NCBI RefSeq assembly: GCF_005222485.1
Contig: NZ_CP029078.1
Location: forward strand, 4,739,501-4,803,500
Length of the DNA: 64,000 nt
Direction: 5' to 3'
Source of the DNA: Streptomyces griseoviridis
GTDB taxonomy: Bacteria; Actinomycetota; Actinomycetes; Streptomycetales; Streptomycetaceae
Shown: positions 1 through 8,452 of the stretch, in pieces
Position numbering within the stretch: the first letter of the stretch is position 1
Layout: every line of letters begins with the position of its first letter
Translations under genes and position numbers: made by a program
The notes under the pieces: generated by a model
The model's database searches: none
Told to the model about the DNA's origin: nothing
Seen by the model: the letters and a program-made list of their open reading frames with translations, nothing else

Positions 1-117
1 TCCGCCGCCCCGGCCCTGGCCAGGCTGCGCGCCCACGCCTTCGCCGAGGACCGCACGATCCTCGACCTGGCCCACGAGGTGATGCGCGGCCGGGTGCGGT
101 TCGACGGGGAGGGGTGA
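1..117 (+). CDS. ANTAR-domain protein, C-terminal end only
   Basis: Only the last 38 codons lie in the window; the frame is open from base 1 and stops at TGA 115-117. The visible peptide (LRAHAFAEDRTILDLAHEVM and on) has the shape of the last helices of an ANTAR RNA-binding domain, with the RAHAFA core and a helix ending near the C-terminus. ANTAR proteins bind dual-hairpin leader RNAs and act as antiterminators, usually downstream of a GAF or receiver domain. The sensor part is outside the window, so the input is unknown. Two more ANTAR proteins lie near 39 kb. Confidence 0.72.
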   Translation, partial: SAAPALARLRAHAFAEDRTILDLAHEVMRGRVRFDGEG

Positions 118-214
118 GGGGCGAGCAGGGGCGGGAGCCGGTGAGCGGGCGGAAAGGCGGGCGGAAGAGGCGCCCTCGCGACCACGGGCGCGGGGCGCGG
201 GCAGACGCCGTCAC

Positions 215-258
215 CGCGCCCGCTGTCGTCGTGTCTCGCGCCCGCTGTCGTCGTGTCT
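215..258. repeat. 22-bp unit, two tandem copies
   Basis: A 22-bp unit beginning CGCGCCCGCTG occurs at 215-236 and again, without change, at 237-258. It lies in the 228-bp space between the ANTAR gene end and the lipoprotein gene end (convergent), so it is outside any supported coding region. It could be a simple slippage duplication. Confidence 0.85.
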
Positions 259-345
259 CGCGCGCCGGCTGGAACGCCCTGCCGGGCCCGCGCCCCCCCG
301 CTCCCGCTCCCGCGCCCGCGCCCACTCCCGCCGCCCCGCCCGCTC

Positions 346-1143
346 TCAGATCTGCACCCGTCCCTGCTTGCGTACCTCCGCCAGCCGTTGGGCGCCCAGT
401 TGGGCCACCGCGCCCGTCACGTCGGCGGAGACGTCGCCGAGGCCGCCGTCCGTGACGGTGATCGTGTCGTCGCCGACCCGGACCGCGGCGACGTCCAGGG
501 TGAGGACCTGCGCGTCGTCCTGGCCGGCCGGTCCCGTCAGGGTGACGCGCAGGCCCTGGCGGGCGTCGCCGACGTCGGGCAGCTTCGCTTCGGTGACCTC
601 GACGGTGTGGGTGGCGCCGCCCGCGCCCTTGGCGGTGAAGTGGCGGCACCTGCCGGGCAGCGCCTTCAGCCAGGCCAGTGTCCGGTCCACGTCGGCGCGG
701 GGCAGCGCGAGCACCTGGTAGCGGAGCTGGGCCTCGTCCATGGAGTCGTCGAGGCCGATCACCGCGCGGGTGCCGGGCGCCGCGCCGAACAGGTCGTCCG
801 TGTAGAGCGCGTCGAGCAGCCGCCGGCAGTCGGGCGCGTCGGCGGTGGCCTTCAGCATGCTGTCCCGCCAGGTCGCCGCGCCCTGGGTCGGCGTCCAGGG
901 GTCGCCCAGGTCGGCCGGGGTGACGAGGGCGGCGTGCGCCTGCGCGTCGGTGAGGGCGCCCGCGGCCGGGGCGGCGGGCGCCGACGAGCGGGCCGAGGGC
1001 GCGGGCGAGGCGTGCGCGCGGCCCTCGCGCGCCGGTCCGCCCGCGGGCGGACCGGCGGAGCAGCCGGCCGTGGTCGGCAGCGCGGTCGCGGCCAGTACGG
1101 CGAGCGCGGCGGAGGAGAGAACGCGGGCCGGGGTTCGGGGCAT
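346..1143 (-). CDS. Secreted lipoprotein of unknown function
   Basis: A 265-residue protein with a typical lipoprotein signal: MPRT, a hydrophobic stretch, then TTAGC with the lipidated cysteine at about residue 28. A Ser/Ala/Pro-rich linker follows to about residue 60, then a globular domain of about 200 residues with a predicted alpha/beta pattern. I do not recognise the domain; it resembles the sensor-like lipoproteins common in Streptomyces. The frame is open further upstream, but ATG 1141-1143 is preceded by AGGAG at good spacing and starts exactly at the signal peptide. It is divergent from the nucleoside hydrolase gene. Confidence 0.85.
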   Translation of the reverse strand: MPRTPARVLSSAALAVLAATALPTTAGCSAGPPAGGPAREGRAHASPAPSARSSAPAAPAAGALTDAQAHAALVTPADLGDPWTPTQGAATWRDSMLKATADAPDCRRLLDALYTDDLFGAAPGTRAVIGLDDSMDEAQLRYQVLALPRADVDRTLAWLKALPGRCRHFTAKGAGGATHTVEVTEAKLPDVGDARQGLRVTLTGPAGQDDAQVLTLDVAAVRVGDDTITVTDGGLGDVSADVTGAVAQLGAQRLAEVRKQGRVQI

Positions 1144-1403
1144 CGGGGTCTCCTGGGAACCATGAGCGGCGACGACGGGACGGACGGCGACCGCGCGGCC
1201 GGTCCGGGTTCCCAAGGGATCACCGCGCCGGTGGCTCCACCACCGAGCCGACCCGTCCGGGTTACCCCGGCCCGTCCGGGTTGCCGGGAAGGCCCGCTCC
1301 CGCCCCCGCTCCCGCCCCCCGCTCACCCTCGCCCCCGTCCCCCGCGCACCCCGTAAGGTCGCCTTCAGCAGGGCCTTCCCGGGCCCGTGAGAGGAGTTCC
1401 GCC

Positions 1404-2390
1404 GTGCCGACCGGTCAGCCCATCCCGGTGATCATCGACTGCGACACCGGTGTCGACGATGCCCTGGCCCTGCTGTTCGCGGTCCGGCACCCCGGGATCG
1501 ATCTGCGGGCCGTCACCTGTGTCGCCGGGAACACCGACGTCGACGGTGTCGTCCGCAACACCCTGACCGTCCTGGAGATCGCGGGCGCCGCTGACGTCCC
1601 GGTCGCGCGGGGGGCCGCGCGTCCGCTGATCGAGCCCGCCAGGTCGGCCCAGCACGTGCACGGCGCCGACGGCATGGGCGACCTCGGGCTGCCCGCGCCC
1701 ACCCGGCGGCCCGCCGACGTCGACGCGGTGACGCTGCTGCGCCGCGAGATCCTCGCGTCCCCGCGCCCGGTGACGCTGGTGCCCACCGCGCCGCTCACCA
1801 ACATCGCCCTGCTGCTGCGCACCCACCCGGAGGTGACGCGCAACATCGAGCGGATCGTCTTCATGGGCGGCGCGGTGGCCACCGGGAACGCCACCCCGGT
1901 CGCGGAGTTCAACGTGTGGCACGACCCGGAGGCGGCGGCCGTGCTGCTCACCGCGGGGGTGCCGATCACGATGTACGGGCTCGACGTGTTCGAGCGGGTC
2001 GTGGTGCCGGGTGAGCAGGTGCGGCGGCTGCGCGGGAGCGCGGAGCCGGGCGCGCGGCTCGCGGGGGCGCTCCTCTCGCACCGCCCGGCGGGACCTGGCA
2101 CGGTCGCAAGCGCGGACCCCGCCCGCGACGCCGACCCGGCCGGCGGGATCGGGGACGCGGGCGCGGTCTGCGCGGTCGTCGACCCGGCGGGGATCACCAC
2201 CCGCCTGCTGCCGGTCGAGGTCTCCCTCGCCCCGGGGCCCGCCCGCGGTCAGACCGTCGTCGACCGCCGCGCGCGTCCCGGCGAGGCCGAGATCCACGAG
2301 GGCACCCGCGAACAGGCCCTGGTGGACGTCGCCCTCGACGTGGACGTCGACCGGTTCGTGCGGCTCTACCTCGACACGGTCGCCGGGTAG
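1404..2390 (+). CDS. Nucleoside hydrolase (IunH superfamily)
   Basis: A 328-residue enzyme of the inosine/uridine-preferring nucleoside hydrolase fold, expected to split ribonucleosides into base and ribose for salvage in the cytosol. The N-terminal Ca2+/ribose site is clear: DCDTGVDDAL at residues 12-21. The central MGG and AEFNVWHDPEAA motif (Asn near 170) is also present. The usual late HDP motif is altered to GDAGAVCAVVDP, a variant I associate with an actinobacterial branch, so the substrate base may differ from that of classic IunH. The start is GTG 1404 behind GAGGAG; an in-frame ATG at 1281 would add a low-complexity Pro-rich leader and is rejected. Confidence 0.92.
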   Translation: MPTGQPIPVIIDCDTGVDDALALLFAVRHPGIDLRAVTCVAGNTDVDGVVRNTLTVLEIAGAADVPVARGAARPLIEPARSAQHVHGADGMGDLGLPAPTRRPADVDAVTLLRREILASPRPVTLVPTAPLTNIALLLRTHPEVTRNIERIVFMGGAVATGNATPVAEFNVWHDPEAAAVLLTAGVPITMYGLDVFERVVVPGEQVRRLRGSAEPGARLAGALLSHRPAGPGTVASADPARDADPAGGIGDAGAVCAVVDPAGITTRLLPVEVSLAPGPARGQTVVDRRARPGEAEIHEGTREQALVDVALDVDVDRFVRLYLDTVAG

Positions 2391-2393
2391 GGC

Positions 2394-3425
2394 TCAGGCG
2401 GCCGAGCGGTCCGCCGACGGCCTGCGGCGCAGCGCGGGCTCGGTGATCGGCGGGGTGTCGTAGGCCATGTCGAGCCTGCTGACGTCGGTGCCGGGGGCGA
2501 CGACCCCGTCGATGCGGTCGAGCGTCTCGTCGTCGAGGGTGAGGCCGGCGCCCGCGAGCAGGTCGTCGAGCTGCTCCATGGTGCGCGGGCCGATGAGCGC
2601 CGAGGTGACGCCCGGGTGGGCGACGGCGAACGCCATGGCGAGGTGGGTGAGGGACATCCCGGCCTCCTCGGCGATCGGGATCAGCTGTTCGACGGCGTCG
2701 AGCCTGGCCTCGTCGGAGAAGTGCCGGAAGCCGCGGGCGGCCCGGCGGCTGTCGGTCGGCAGGCCCTTGCGGAAGCGGCCGGTCAGCATGCCCTGGGCGA
2801 GCGGGCTCCAGACCAGGGTGCCCATGCCGTACCGCTCGCAGACGGGCAGCACCTCGCGCTCGACGGAGCGGTCGAGGATCGAGTACGGGGGCTGCTCGGT
2901 GCGGAACCGCTGGAGGCCGCGCCGCTCGGCCGTCCACTGCGCCTCGACGATCTCCGAGGCCGGGAAGGTCGAGGTGCCGATGGCCCGCACCTTGCCCGCG
3001 CGCACCAGGTCGGTGAGGGCGGAGAGGGTCTCCTCCACGTCGGTGTCGGGCGCGGGCCTGTGCAGTTGGTACAGGTCGACGTGGTCGGTGCCGAGCCTGC
3101 GCAGCGAGTCGTCGAGCGCCCGGACCAGCCAGCGCCGCGAGTTGCCGCGCTGGTTGGGGTCGTCGCCCATCGGCAGATGCGCCTTGGTGGCCAGGACGAC
3201 GTGGTCGCGCCTGCCGCCCTTGAGCGCCTTGCCGACGATCTCCTCGGACTCGCCGCCCGAGTAGACGTCGGCGGTGTCGATGAAGTTGACGCCCGCGTCC
3301 AGCGCCTTGTGGATGATCCGGGCGCAGTCGTCGTGGTCGGTGTTGCCGAAGGCGCCGAACATCATCGCGCCCAGGCAGTAGGGGCTGACCTTGATTCCGG
3401 TGCGGCCCAGCGTGCGGTACTTCAT
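2394..3425 (-). CDS. Aldo/keto reductase
   Basis: A 343-residue NADPH-dependent aldo/keto reductase of the YajO/Tas-like class. It starts MKYRTLGRTGIKVS. The catalytic tetrad can be read as Asp and Tyr in FIDTADVYSGG (about residue 50-56), Lys in VVLATKA (about 82) and His in YQLHRPAP (about 120); late motifs for the NADP phosphate (SALIGPRT) are present. ATG 3423-3425 follows GAGGAG. The substrate is unknown. A pair of dyads in the promoter (3507-3539) matches the operator region of the TetR/LLM pair near 34.4 kb, which suggests repression by a TetR-type protein. Confidence 0.93.
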   Translation of the reverse strand: MKYRTLGRTGIKVSPYCLGAMMFGAFGNTDHDDCARIIHKALDAGVNFIDTADVYSGGESEEIVGKALKGGRRDHVVLATKAHLPMGDDPNQRGNSRRWLVRALDDSLRRLGTDHVDLYQLHRPAPDTDVEETLSALTDLVRAGKVRAIGTSTFPASEIVEAQWTAERRGLQRFRTEQPPYSILDRSVEREVLPVCERYGMGTLVWSPLAQGMLTGRFRKGLPTDSRRAARGFRHFSDEARLDAVEQLIPIAEEAGMSLTHLAMAFAVAHPGVTSALIGPRTMEQLDDLLAGAGLTLDDETLDRIDGVVAPGTDVSRLDMAYDTPPITEPALRRRPSADRSAA

Positions 3426-3506
3426 GGCTCTCCTCGGGGACGGCGGCCCTCCGCGGGCGCCCCGGTCGCGGGGCGCGGGAGAACGGCCCGCCGAAAAACG
3501 GGACAT

Positions 3507-3539
3507 CGTTCCGTTACGACGATACGGAACGACGTACCG
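3507..3539. promoter_or_regulatory. Candidate TetR-type operator upstream of the aldo/keto reductase
   Basis: Two overlapping dyads are visible. The first is CGTTCCGT, 9 bases, ACGGAACG (3507-3531), with perfect 8-bp arms. The second is CGGAAC-GAC-GTACCG (3525-3539), with one mismatch. The second site is 13/15 identical to CGGAAC-AAC-GTTCCG at 34368-34382, between the TetR gene and its divergent oxidoreductase. It sits about 80-115 bp upstream of the reductase start, where a repressor would block transcription. Binding is inferred. Confidence 0.6.
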
Positions 3540-3587
3540 TTTATCAAGCTCCTGCCGTGGCCGCCCGGCCACCCGCACCGGGACAGA

Positions 3588-3623
3588 CGAACGCCCCGGA
3601 ACGGGGGAGGTCCGGGGCGTTCG
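3588..3623. terminator. Rho-independent-like hairpin
   Basis: A perfect 13-bp inverted repeat, CGAACGCCCCGGA (3588-3600) and its complement at 3611-3623, encloses a 10-base loop. It lies 20 bp beyond the stop of the LAETG surface-protein gene, which runs towards it on the - strand. There is no long T-tract, as is usual in Streptomyces. Confidence 0.8.
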
Positions 3624-3643
3624 GTTCAGGGGTGACGGCTCGG

Positions 3644-4603
3644 TCAGGCGCGGGTCGCCCCGCGCCGCCGCTTCGACATCACGAGGAACGCGGCGCCGCC
3701 CGCGACCAGCACCGCGGCGCCCGCCGCGAGCAGGCCGGAGTTGCCGCCGCCACCGGTCTCGGCGAGGTCGCCACCGCCGCCGTTCGGCGTGGCCGCGGGG
3801 GCGGCCGACTCCTTCGGCGAGTCCGACGCCTCCGGGGTGGTGGACGGCGCGTCGCTCGGGCTCGGGGTGCCGGCCGACGGCGTCGAGGAGGCCGGCGGGG
3901 TGGACTCCGCGGCCGGCGTCGACGGCTCCTGCGAGGCGGGGGCAGACGGTGAAGGCGAGGCGGGCGGCTGGGACTCCTCGGCCGTCGTGCAGTCCTTCGT
4001 GCCGCCGTTCCAGGCCGCGATCAGCTTGTCCTTGATGACCGGGCGGTCCGGGCCCTTGGGCAGGTCGCCGTGGTGGAAGCCGTCCTTCGCGTCCTGCTCG
4101 CCGTCGAACTTCACGGCACCCCGGTACAGGTCGATCTGCGCGAAGCAGCCCGCGTCCGGCACCGCGATGTCGAGCGAGTCGGTCTGGCCCGACTTCACCG
4201 TCACGGTGTCGAAGTCGACGAAGACCTGCTCGCCCGAGGTGGCGAAGGAGGCGCCGTGCGCCAGGTAGGAGGCGAGCGAGGCGGTGCAGGTGGTGGCGTC
4301 GCCGGCGGCGCGCACCTTGATGTGCGCCTTGCCGTCGTCGGTGGGCTTCAGGTTCTGGTCGTCGACCCGCACGGAGTCGGAGAACCCGGCGCCGTCGAGC
4401 GAGAACTGGCAGCGGTCGGTCTCGGTGACCGTGCCCGCGCCGGAGCCGGGGCGGTAGCCGCCGCCGTGCTTCCAGCCGTCACCGCCGGGGGTTCCGTGGG
4501 CCCAGGCGCCGGAGGCGGAGGCGACGGTGGCGGCGCACAGGACGAGCGACGCGGCGCCCGTTCCCAGCAGACGGCGCGCGGTGACACGACTCACTTTGGA
4601 CAT
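3644..4603 (-). CDS. LAETG sortase-anchored cell-surface protein
   Basis: A 319-residue secreted protein. A signal peptide (residues 1 to about 36, ending ASGAWA) is followed by a 170-residue extracellular domain with paired cysteines, a Pro/Ser/Thr-rich stalk (about 205-275), and a C-terminal sorting signal. The sorting signal is LAETG at about residue 280, a hydrophobic segment, and KRRR near the end. LAXTG is the motif cleaved by class E sortases in Streptomyces, so the mature protein should be joined to peptidoglycan. The function of the ectodomain is unknown. ATG 4601-4603 follows GGGGA. A strong hairpin lies just downstream. Confidence 0.9.
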   Translation of the reverse strand: MSKVSRVTARRLLGTGAASLVLCAATVASASGAWAHGTPGGDGWKHGGGYRPGSGAGTVTETDRCQFSLDGAGFSDSVRVDDQNLKPTDDGKAHIKVRAAGDATTCTASLASYLAHGASFATSGEQVFVDFDTVTVKSGQTDSLDIAVPDAGCFAQIDLYRGAVKFDGEQDAKDGFHHGDLPKGPDRPVIKDKLIAAWNGGTKDCTTAEESQPPASPSPSAPASQEPSTPAAESTPPASSTPSAGTPSPSDAPSTTPEASDSPKESAAPAATPNGGGGDLAETGGGGNSGLLAAGAAVLVAGGAAFLVMSKRRRGATRA

Positions 4604-4991
4604 GCGTTCCCCATGATGCGTGTGCGGAACCCCGGCGGCGGGCGGCGCGGGACGGCGCGCGGCGGCCGGCCGCGGGGGCGAATGGTCTCGGGAGCACCGG
4701 GCTCATCGGTCGGCTCATCGCTCACATGCGCCACAGTGCCTTCACATCCTGGATCGCCCGGAGACAGGTGTCAACCTGCGGTGACTGAAAGGGAGTTCAA
4801 CAAGTCGACGCATTTCCGTCACATGGGGAACGGGTGGCTCCGGTCCGTGCCGGGTTCCGCGACGGACGATATGGACAGAGATCCCCTTACCGACTCCACC
4901 GCCGACCGCACCGACCGACCCGGCACCGAGTCCACCGCCGACCTCAGCACCGAGTCCACCGCCGAACGCTCGTCGCCGACAAGGGGAGCAC
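4604..4991. promoter_or_regulatory. Divergent promoter region, 388 bp, no gene seen
   Basis: This space separates the surface-protein gene (leftward) from the alpha-glucosidase gene (rightward). It has a less GC-rich stretch near 4780-4830, as promoters here often do. Near the right end, CGA(C/G)TCCACCGCCGA recurs three times (4891, 4926 and 4951), encoding nothing supportable. A 93-codon frame on the - strand here has no homology that I recognise and was not called. Confidence 0.5.
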
Positions 4992-6647
4992 GTGACCGAC
5001 CCCAAGCCCGACCTCTCGTCCAAGGACCCCGACTGGTGGCGGCAGGCCGTCGTCTACCAGGTCTACCCGCGCAGCTTCGCCGACGCCGACGGCGACGGAC
5101 TCGGTGACCTCAAGGGCGTCACCGAACGCCTCGGCCACCTGGCCGCGCTCGGCGTCGACGCCCTCTGGCTCAGCCCGTTCTACCCCTCCGAACTCGCCGA
5201 CGGCGGCTACGACGTCGCCGACTACCGCGACGTCGACCCGCGCCTGGGCACCCTCGACGACTTCGACGCGCTGGCCGCCGAGGCGCACCGGCTCGGCCTC
5301 AAGGTGATCGTCGACCTGGTGCCCAACCACACCTCCCACCGGCACCCGTGGTTCCGCGAGGCCCTCGCCGCCGGGCCCGGGTCCGACGCCAGGAACCGCT
5401 ACGTCTTCCGCGACGGACGCGGCACGGCAGGCGAACTCCCGCCCACCGACTGGCAGTCCGTGTTCGGCGGCAGCGCCTGGCGTCGGGTGCCCGACGGGCA
5501 GTGGTACCTGCATCTGTTCACCCCCGAACAGCCCGACCTCAACTGGGACCGCGAGGAGGTCCGCGACGACTTCCGCACCACCCTGCGGTTCTGGTCCGAC
5601 CGGGGCGTGGACGGCTTCCGGGTGGACGTCGCCCACGCCCTCACCAAGGAGCTGGGCGAACCGCTGCGCGACCTCGGCGGCCCCGAGTCGAGCCATGAGA
5701 GCGCCCTGCTCACCCTCCCGCCCGGCACCCACCCCTTCTACGACCGCGACGAGGTGCACGCGATCTACCGCGACTGGCGGACGGTCTTCGACACCTACAC
5801 CCCGCCCCGCATGGCCGTCGCCGAAGCCTGGGTGCCGGGCGCGCGGCGGGCCCTGTACGCCCGCCCCGACGAACTCGGCCAGGCCTTCAACTTCGAGTAC
5901 CTCCAGGCGGGTTGGGACGCCACCGAACTGCGCGCCGTCATCACCGAGTCCCTGGAGACGGCCCGCGCCGCCGGGGCGTCGGCCACCTGGGTGCTCTCCA
6001 ACCACGACGTCGTGCGGCACGCCTCCCGGCTGATGCTGCCGCCCGGCACCGACACCGGCGCCTGGCTGCTCTCCGACGGGCTTGAACCCCCCGTCGACCT
6101 GGCGGCCGGGCTGCGCAGGGCGCGCGCGGCGACCCTGCTGATGCTGGCGCTGCCCGGCTCCTCGTACCTCTACCAGGGCGAGGAACTCGGCCTGCCCGAG
6201 GTCGCCGACCTGCCGCGGGAGGCGCTCCAGGACCCGGTGTGGGAGCAGACGGGCCGCACCTCCAAGGGGCGGGACGGCTGCCGGGTGCCGCTGCCGTGGA
6301 CGCCGGAAGGACCCTCGTACGGCTTCGGCGCCGGCGGTGCCTGGCTGCCGCAGCCCGCCTGGTTCGGGCGGTACGCGGTCGCCGCGCAGGACGGCGCCGA
6401 GGGCTCCACCCTGGAGCTGTACCGGGCCGCCCTGAAGCTGCGCCGCAAGCTGCTCCAGGGCGAGTCGCTGACCTGGGCGCCCGACGCCCCGGACGGAGTG
6501 CTGCACTTCGCCCGCACGGACGGCTGGCGGTGCGTCGCCAACCTGTCCGCGAGGGACGTGCGACTCCCCACGGGCGAGGTGCTGTTGAGCAGCGCCCCGG
6601 TGGCGGACGGCAGGCTGGGCCCGGACACCGCGGTCTGGCTGGCCTGA
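4992..6647 (+). CDS. Alpha-glucosidase, glycoside hydrolase family 13
   Basis: A 551-residue cytosolic GH13 enzyme of the oligo-1,6-glucosidase/alpha-glucosidase type (AglA-like). It starts with the typical DWWRQAVVYQVYPRSFAD. Conserved regions are DLVPNHTS (about 115), GFRVDVAH with the nucleophile Asp (about 210), MAVAEAW with the acid/base Glu (about 280) and LSNHD (about 337). It should release glucose from malto- or isomalto-oligosaccharides after import. No ABC sugar transporter or LacI regulator is beside it in this window, which is unusual for this enzyme. GTG 4992 is preceded by AAGGGGAG. It ends 6 bp before the convergent DUF4142 gene. Confidence 0.95.
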   Translation: MTDPKPDLSSKDPDWWRQAVVYQVYPRSFADADGDGLGDLKGVTERLGHLAALGVDALWLSPFYPSELADGGYDVADYRDVDPRLGTLDDFDALAAEAHRLGLKVIVDLVPNHTSHRHPWFREALAAGPGSDARNRYVFRDGRGTAGELPPTDWQSVFGGSAWRRVPDGQWYLHLFTPEQPDLNWDREEVRDDFRTTLRFWSDRGVDGFRVDVAHALTKELGEPLRDLGGPESSHESALLTLPPGTHPFYDRDEVHAIYRDWRTVFDTYTPPRMAVAEAWVPGARRALYARPDELGQAFNFEYLQAGWDATELRAVITESLETARAAGASATWVLSNHDVVRHASRLMLPPGTDTGAWLLSDGLEPPVDLAAGLRRARAATLLMLALPGSSYLYQGEELGLPEVADLPREALQDPVWEQTGRTSKGRDGCRVPLPWTPEGPSYGFGAGGAWLPQPAWFGRYAVAAQDGAEGSTLELYRAALKLRRKLLQGESLTWAPDAPDGVLHFARTDGWRCVANLSARDVRLPTGEVLLSSAPVADGRLGPDTAVWLA

Positions 6648-6653
6648 CCGGGC

Positions 6654-7412
6654 CTATCCGACGGTCGGGCCGGGGTTCGCGTTCACCGCGCCGCTGATGT
6701 CGACGGGGGTGGAGGTGGCGGTCGGCGGCGGGGTGAGGACCACCTCGGGCTGACCGGCGGACGGGGGCGGCGGCGTCAGGTCGCTCTTGGGCAGCTTGGG
6801 CGGGGTGGTCTGGGTGAACAGCGCGGTGTCGAAGTCGACCAGGCCGGTCTTCTCCATCACCGTGATGTGGTCGAGGACCGTGTTGTTGGCCTGGTCGGCG
6901 AGCGCCCGCACCAGGCTGTTCTTGGTCGTGGAGCGGACCTTCGCGATGGTGTTGAAGATCGAACCGTGGGTGATGCGCAGGATGTTGGCGAAGTCGCTGT
7001 CGAACTTCTCGCCGCTCTCCGCGTTCAGCGTGTTCACGAAGCCGATCTGCTGCGGGCTGGCCACGTTGGGCAGCGTGATGTTGAGCATCGGGGCGATCTT
7101 GCGGCAGGTGGTGTCGAGCGCCGCGTGCCCGTCGATGAGGTGCTCGGACGCGGTGAGCACCGCCTTGCTCGTGCCCTTCTTCAGGCCGATCTGCCCGACC
7201 GGGTACTCCCACAGCCCCGCCGCCCGCACCTTGACCACGAAGTCCCGGTCGAGCTCGGTCAGCGGCCCCCACTGGGTGGTGGCGATGACCCGGTCCTGCG
7301 CGGTCGTCACGTTGCTCACGCCCAGCATCGACGGGTAGGCGAGAGCGGCGAGGGTCAAGGTCAGGGCGCCACCCACGAAGAGAGTTCCCACCGCGTTCCG
7401 CGAAAAGCGCAC
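6654..7412 (-). CDS. DUF4142 secreted/membrane-anchored protein
   Basis: A 252-residue protein with one N-terminal membrane segment or uncleaved signal (about residues 8-30). A DUF4142 helical domain (about 45-200) follows, recognisable from TELDRDFVVKVRAAGLWEYP, alternating helices and an HITVMEK end. A Pro/Thr-rich tail closes the protein. DUF4142 proteins are ferritin-like helical bundles outside the membrane with no established reaction. GTG 7410-7412 was chosen because AGGAGG lies 4 bases upstream and the signal starts there; an ATG 42 bases earlier has no such site. Confidence 0.88.
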   Translation of the reverse strand: MRFSRNAVGTLFVGGALTLTLAALAYPSMLGVSNVTTAQDRVIATTQWGPLTELDRDFVVKVRAAGLWEYPVGQIGLKKGTSKAVLTASEHLIDGHAALDTTCRKIAPMLNITLPNVASPQQIGFVNTLNAESGEKFDSDFANILRITHGSIFNTIAKVRSTTKNSLVRALADQANNTVLDHITVMEKTGLVDFDTALFTQTTPPKLPKSDLTPPPPSAGQPEVVLTPPPTATSTPVDISGAVNANPGPTVG

Positions 7413-7661
7413 CGTGCCTCCTGCCCGATCGTGGACCCCGCCGGCGTGCGGCAAGGGGCGAACGCAGGGGAGTACGGATCAGAGGCCGCCACGACTCTGT
7501 CGTTTCGGCAAAATCCCCGGGATGTGAGCCACGTCTCCCCGAACTCCCCCGCCGGCCACCTCACCTGGCCGGTCCCGTTGGCGCAGTGTTGACCAACTCG
7601 CGGGCGATTCAAGACGCGTTGGCGGGAGAGTCGTTAGAGGGACCCGACCTAGATTCGGCTC

Positions 7662-8366
7662 ATGCCCCCACACCTGCCGCAGCGGCACCCCGGGTCGACG
7701 GCGCGCGCGGCCCTGCCGGTGCTGCCCTACCGCAAGCCCACCAGGGGACGCGACTACTGGGTCCTCGACGACGTCCTGCCCGACGCGGACGCCGTGCGGG
7801 AGCGCTGCCTCGCCAGGGACGACTGGGTCGAGGGCCACCCGTACACCGCGGAGAGCTGGCCGGGACTGCGCACCATGCCCGGCCTCGACGCCGGTGAACT
7901 CGCCCGCGTGGAGCGGCTGGTGCGCGCGGCGACCGGAGCGGAGAGGCTGTGGGTGCAGCGGGCGCCGGGCGGCGGCACCCTCAACCACAACTGCGTCCAG
8001 GTGGTCGGCGCGGGCGAGAGCGAGCCGCGCCCGCACACCGACTCGCGCGCCCTGTGCCGGTACGCGGCCGTGCTGTACCTCAATCCGGCGGTGCCGAAGG
8101 ACTGCGGCACCAGCTTCTACCGCCAGTCCATGCCGGGCGGCCGGCTCGGCGGCAACACCGTGCGGGCACCGCACCACAATCTCGTCGAGGCGCTCGGCAC
8201 CCGGTTCGTCGCCCCCGACGCCTTCGAGGAGGACGTGCGCGTCCCGCACCGCCACAACCGGCTGCTCCTCTACCACGCCAACCTCGTGCACAGCGCGACC
8301 GGTTACTGCGGCAGCACGATGGAGGACAAGAGGATGACGGCGGTGTTCTTCTGGATGGCGGGGTGA
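7662..8366 (+). CDS. 2OG-Fe(II) oxygenase-like protein (DUF6445-like)
   Basis: A 234-residue protein that fits the cupin-like fold of small 2-oxoglutarate/Fe(II) oxygenases. The first metal pair can be read as His and Asp in RPHTDS (about residue 127). AVLYLNP, DCGTSFYR and the distal YHANLVHSATGY supply the strand pattern and the second His. The closest match by eye is the DUF6445 type seen beside tryptophan-modifying or peptide-modifying genes, but no peptide substrate gene is adjacent here. It is probably monocistronic. The ATG at 7662 has only a weak ribosome site, so the start is not certain. Confidence 0.7.
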   Translation: MPPHLPQRHPGSTARAALPVLPYRKPTRGRDYWVLDDVLPDADAVRERCLARDDWVEGHPYTAESWPGLRTMPGLDAGELARVERLVRAATGAERLWVQRAPGGGTLNHNCVQVVGAGESEPRPHTDSRALCRYAAVLYLNPAVPKDCGTSFYRQSMPGGRLGGNTVRAPHHNLVEALGTRFVAPDAFEEDVRVPHRHNRLLLYHANLVHSATGYCGSTMEDKRMTAVFFWMAG

Positions 8367-8452
8367 ACGGGGCTCCTCCGGACGGCGGTTGAACCGGCCG
8401 CCCGGCGCAGCCGTCCTCTCCCCGGACGGGACCGACCGGAGGGAACAGCGGC

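Noticed and set aside
4742..5023. 93-codon - frame before the alpha-glucosidase
   Set aside because: It overlaps the glucosidase start and the promoter region, with a Gly-rich product and no ribosome site.
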